From Patiria pectinifera (lineage: Eukaryota > Echinodermata > Asteroidea > Valvatida > Asterinidae): a stretch of DNA of 64,000 bases. The translations under genes were made by a program, and so were the position numbers. Of the stretch, positions 62,560 through 64,000 are shown piece after piece; position 1 is the first letter of the stretch; each line of letters starts with the position of its first letter. The notes beneath the pieces are model-generated. The model was not told the origin of the DNA and made no database searches. It saw nothing but the letters and a program-made list of their open reading frames with translations. The DNA lies in the NCBI GenBank assembly GCA_029964075.1, contig CM057147.1:27487513-27551512 (forward strand), read 5' to 3'.

Positions 62560-63270
62560 ACTGACAGTGCGCTCTATCAACTTTGAGTAATCTCTTGGCG
62601 TTGCTTCATCATTACGGTGATGTCACTGTGAGTAAGAGTGTCTCAAGTCTGCAAAATTTGAAAACACAAAAAAATACGACAAATCAAAAATTGATGCGAA
62701 ATCTGTAGTGCTTTGGACATCATTTTTCATTTTACATGGTGCCACTCATTACATTAACTTGCATATATTTGTCAACATTTGTAAAATTTTGTAGTCATCA
62801 ATGTATGCATCCAATACTGTTCAAACAACTTACTACCTTTCAAAAAAAACCACCTGAATACAGTGGCAAACTTCCTTTTCTTTAAATTCCTTGGAAAATT
62901 TTAATAAGTCAATTAAGTTTAAAAATCTACCAATGAATGTTATTAAACTCTTCAATACATGGTTTGGACATGGTTACGGAGGTTTGGCCAATATGAAGTT
63001 GTGTTTTTTTACTCAATAAATATGTGGGGTTGGGGTTTAACCCGATTGAACCCCCCCCCCCCCAACCCCACCCCCATTTTAATTCATCACAGTTGACAAG
63101 CATGCCAGGTACAAATATGAACACTGACTGATGTACCATGTTCTACAGAACAGAAACCAAAACACTGTGCGAAATGGCACACACAAATGTTCAAAGCCAC
63201 ATTTGCTGTATGACCTCCAGCCGACGATTGTGGTCGCTGTGCGTCAAAAGTGCATTGCCATTTGCCAGTA
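62560..63270. other. Region upstream of first DEPDC5 coding exon
   Basis: The promoter and 5' UTR exon of DEPDC5 should be here or further right. I see no clear TATA box or CpG island; a poly-C tract lies near 63055. Confidence 0.3.
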
Positions 63271-63420
63271 GGGCTGTCCAGTTTCAAATAATTTAGTATT
63301 CGATTATTCGAAAGTGCACTTGACCAAGTATTCAAATATTGCCAATCAAGTTTTACACATGCCAGCAGCAGCTGCCTTCCTAGCTGGTCAAAAGTTGCAT
63401 ACAAAGCGCGCAGGTTAAAA
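63270..63420. mobile_element. hAT-like MITE fragment
   Basis: Begins GGGCTGTCCAGTTTC and continues with ATTCGATTATTCGAAAGTGC as in the element at 62109, then loses similarity. Only the left end is recognised. Confidence 0.55.
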
Positions 63421-64000
63421 TTTGCAGGCGGCGATGGCTGTGTGCTGTGTGCTCTAAAAATGTAAAATGAATAAATACGCACGTGCTGTGTACAAAAATA
63501 TGCTATATTTTTGTGACGAAGTAGAATTTCCATTTGGACAACGAAGTGAAGAACTTCTTGGAAAGAATGTTGCAACCTGACGCCACTTCAGTGTTAGTGT
63601 AAGAAAAGGTTTCTGACTATGTCAATAGAGGGCGCTTTTTCTTATTTTTTTTATCATGTAGAATTTTCGGCATTTTTATCCCAGATTTTCTCATTCCCAA
63701 ACAAACTGTGGATCGGGGAACAAAGGTTTTTTTTTTCGATAGGGTACACCATAATCTACATGTCTGTGAAGTTTTATAAAATTCGGCGAACCAGACCGCG
63801 TGTCGAGTGATAAAAAGGCCTCGTCCCGGCGCGTGCCACGGGCCAATGTGTTCTCTCAGCATGCATATGATACACACTAGGGACTTGTAACTTGTCTAGC
63901 CTAAACAAAGCACTTCCCAGACTAGTTCCCAGTCATCCGTTATTACAAAACTTCCCATAGTGGGCAGAAAAAAGCAATAATAACAGGTTTAATTTCATTT

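Noticed and set aside
63087-63575. 162-codon minus-strand frame
   Set aside because: No motifs; overlaps a hAT-like fragment and low-complexity sequence.

Overview
This is a eukaryotic, almost certainly metazoan, window of about 64 kb. It has multi-exon genes with GT-AG introns, tRNA-derived SINEs, non-LTR retrotransposon remnants and many short inverted-repeat elements. The style (frequent TACATGTA words, many foldback MITEs, moderate GC) suggests a marine invertebrate, perhaps a deuterostome, but I cannot name the species. There are no prokaryotic genes, CRISPR arrays or operons.

The main gene is a DEPDC5 (Iml1) orthologue on the minus strand. It encodes the GATOR1 subunit that restrains mTORC1 at the lysosome. 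I resolved 23 coding exons by hand, from about 62.5 kb (N terminus) down to 0.83 kb. Every junction I joined keeps its splice phase, giving about 1,077 codons. The C-terminal roughly 400 residues lie beyond the left edge. One conserved internal exon (about 45 codons) could not be found between 15.6 and 17.3 kb.

Two other genes sit inside DEPDC5 introns on the opposite (plus) strand. A BEN-domain protein with an N-terminal coiled coil (six coding exons, 49.68-58.36 kb, 380 codons, complete) lies in the 18.6-kb intron 2. A single-exon class A GPCR (27.86-29.00 kb) lies in the 9.4-kb intron 5. The GPCR frame is broken by one extra T in a T8 run, and its last 18 codons and stop come from an inserted MITE.

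The rest is intron filled with repeats: TTAA-flanked MITEs, hAT-like MITEs with 8-bp target duplications, TA-flanked foldbacks, a large inverted-repeat complex (32-37 kb), satellites at 5.5-6.2 and 20.7-21.1 kb, SINEs and LINE fragments.

The most striking structure is a 177-bp tandem array (18.1-19.2 kb) whose unit carries most of DEPDC5 exon 8 with its donor and a new AG acceptor created at the repeat joint. Some copies could act as mutually exclusive exons. Two other DEPDC5 exons have tandemly duplicated 3' ends with their donor sites, one of which allows an in-frame 10-residue extension.
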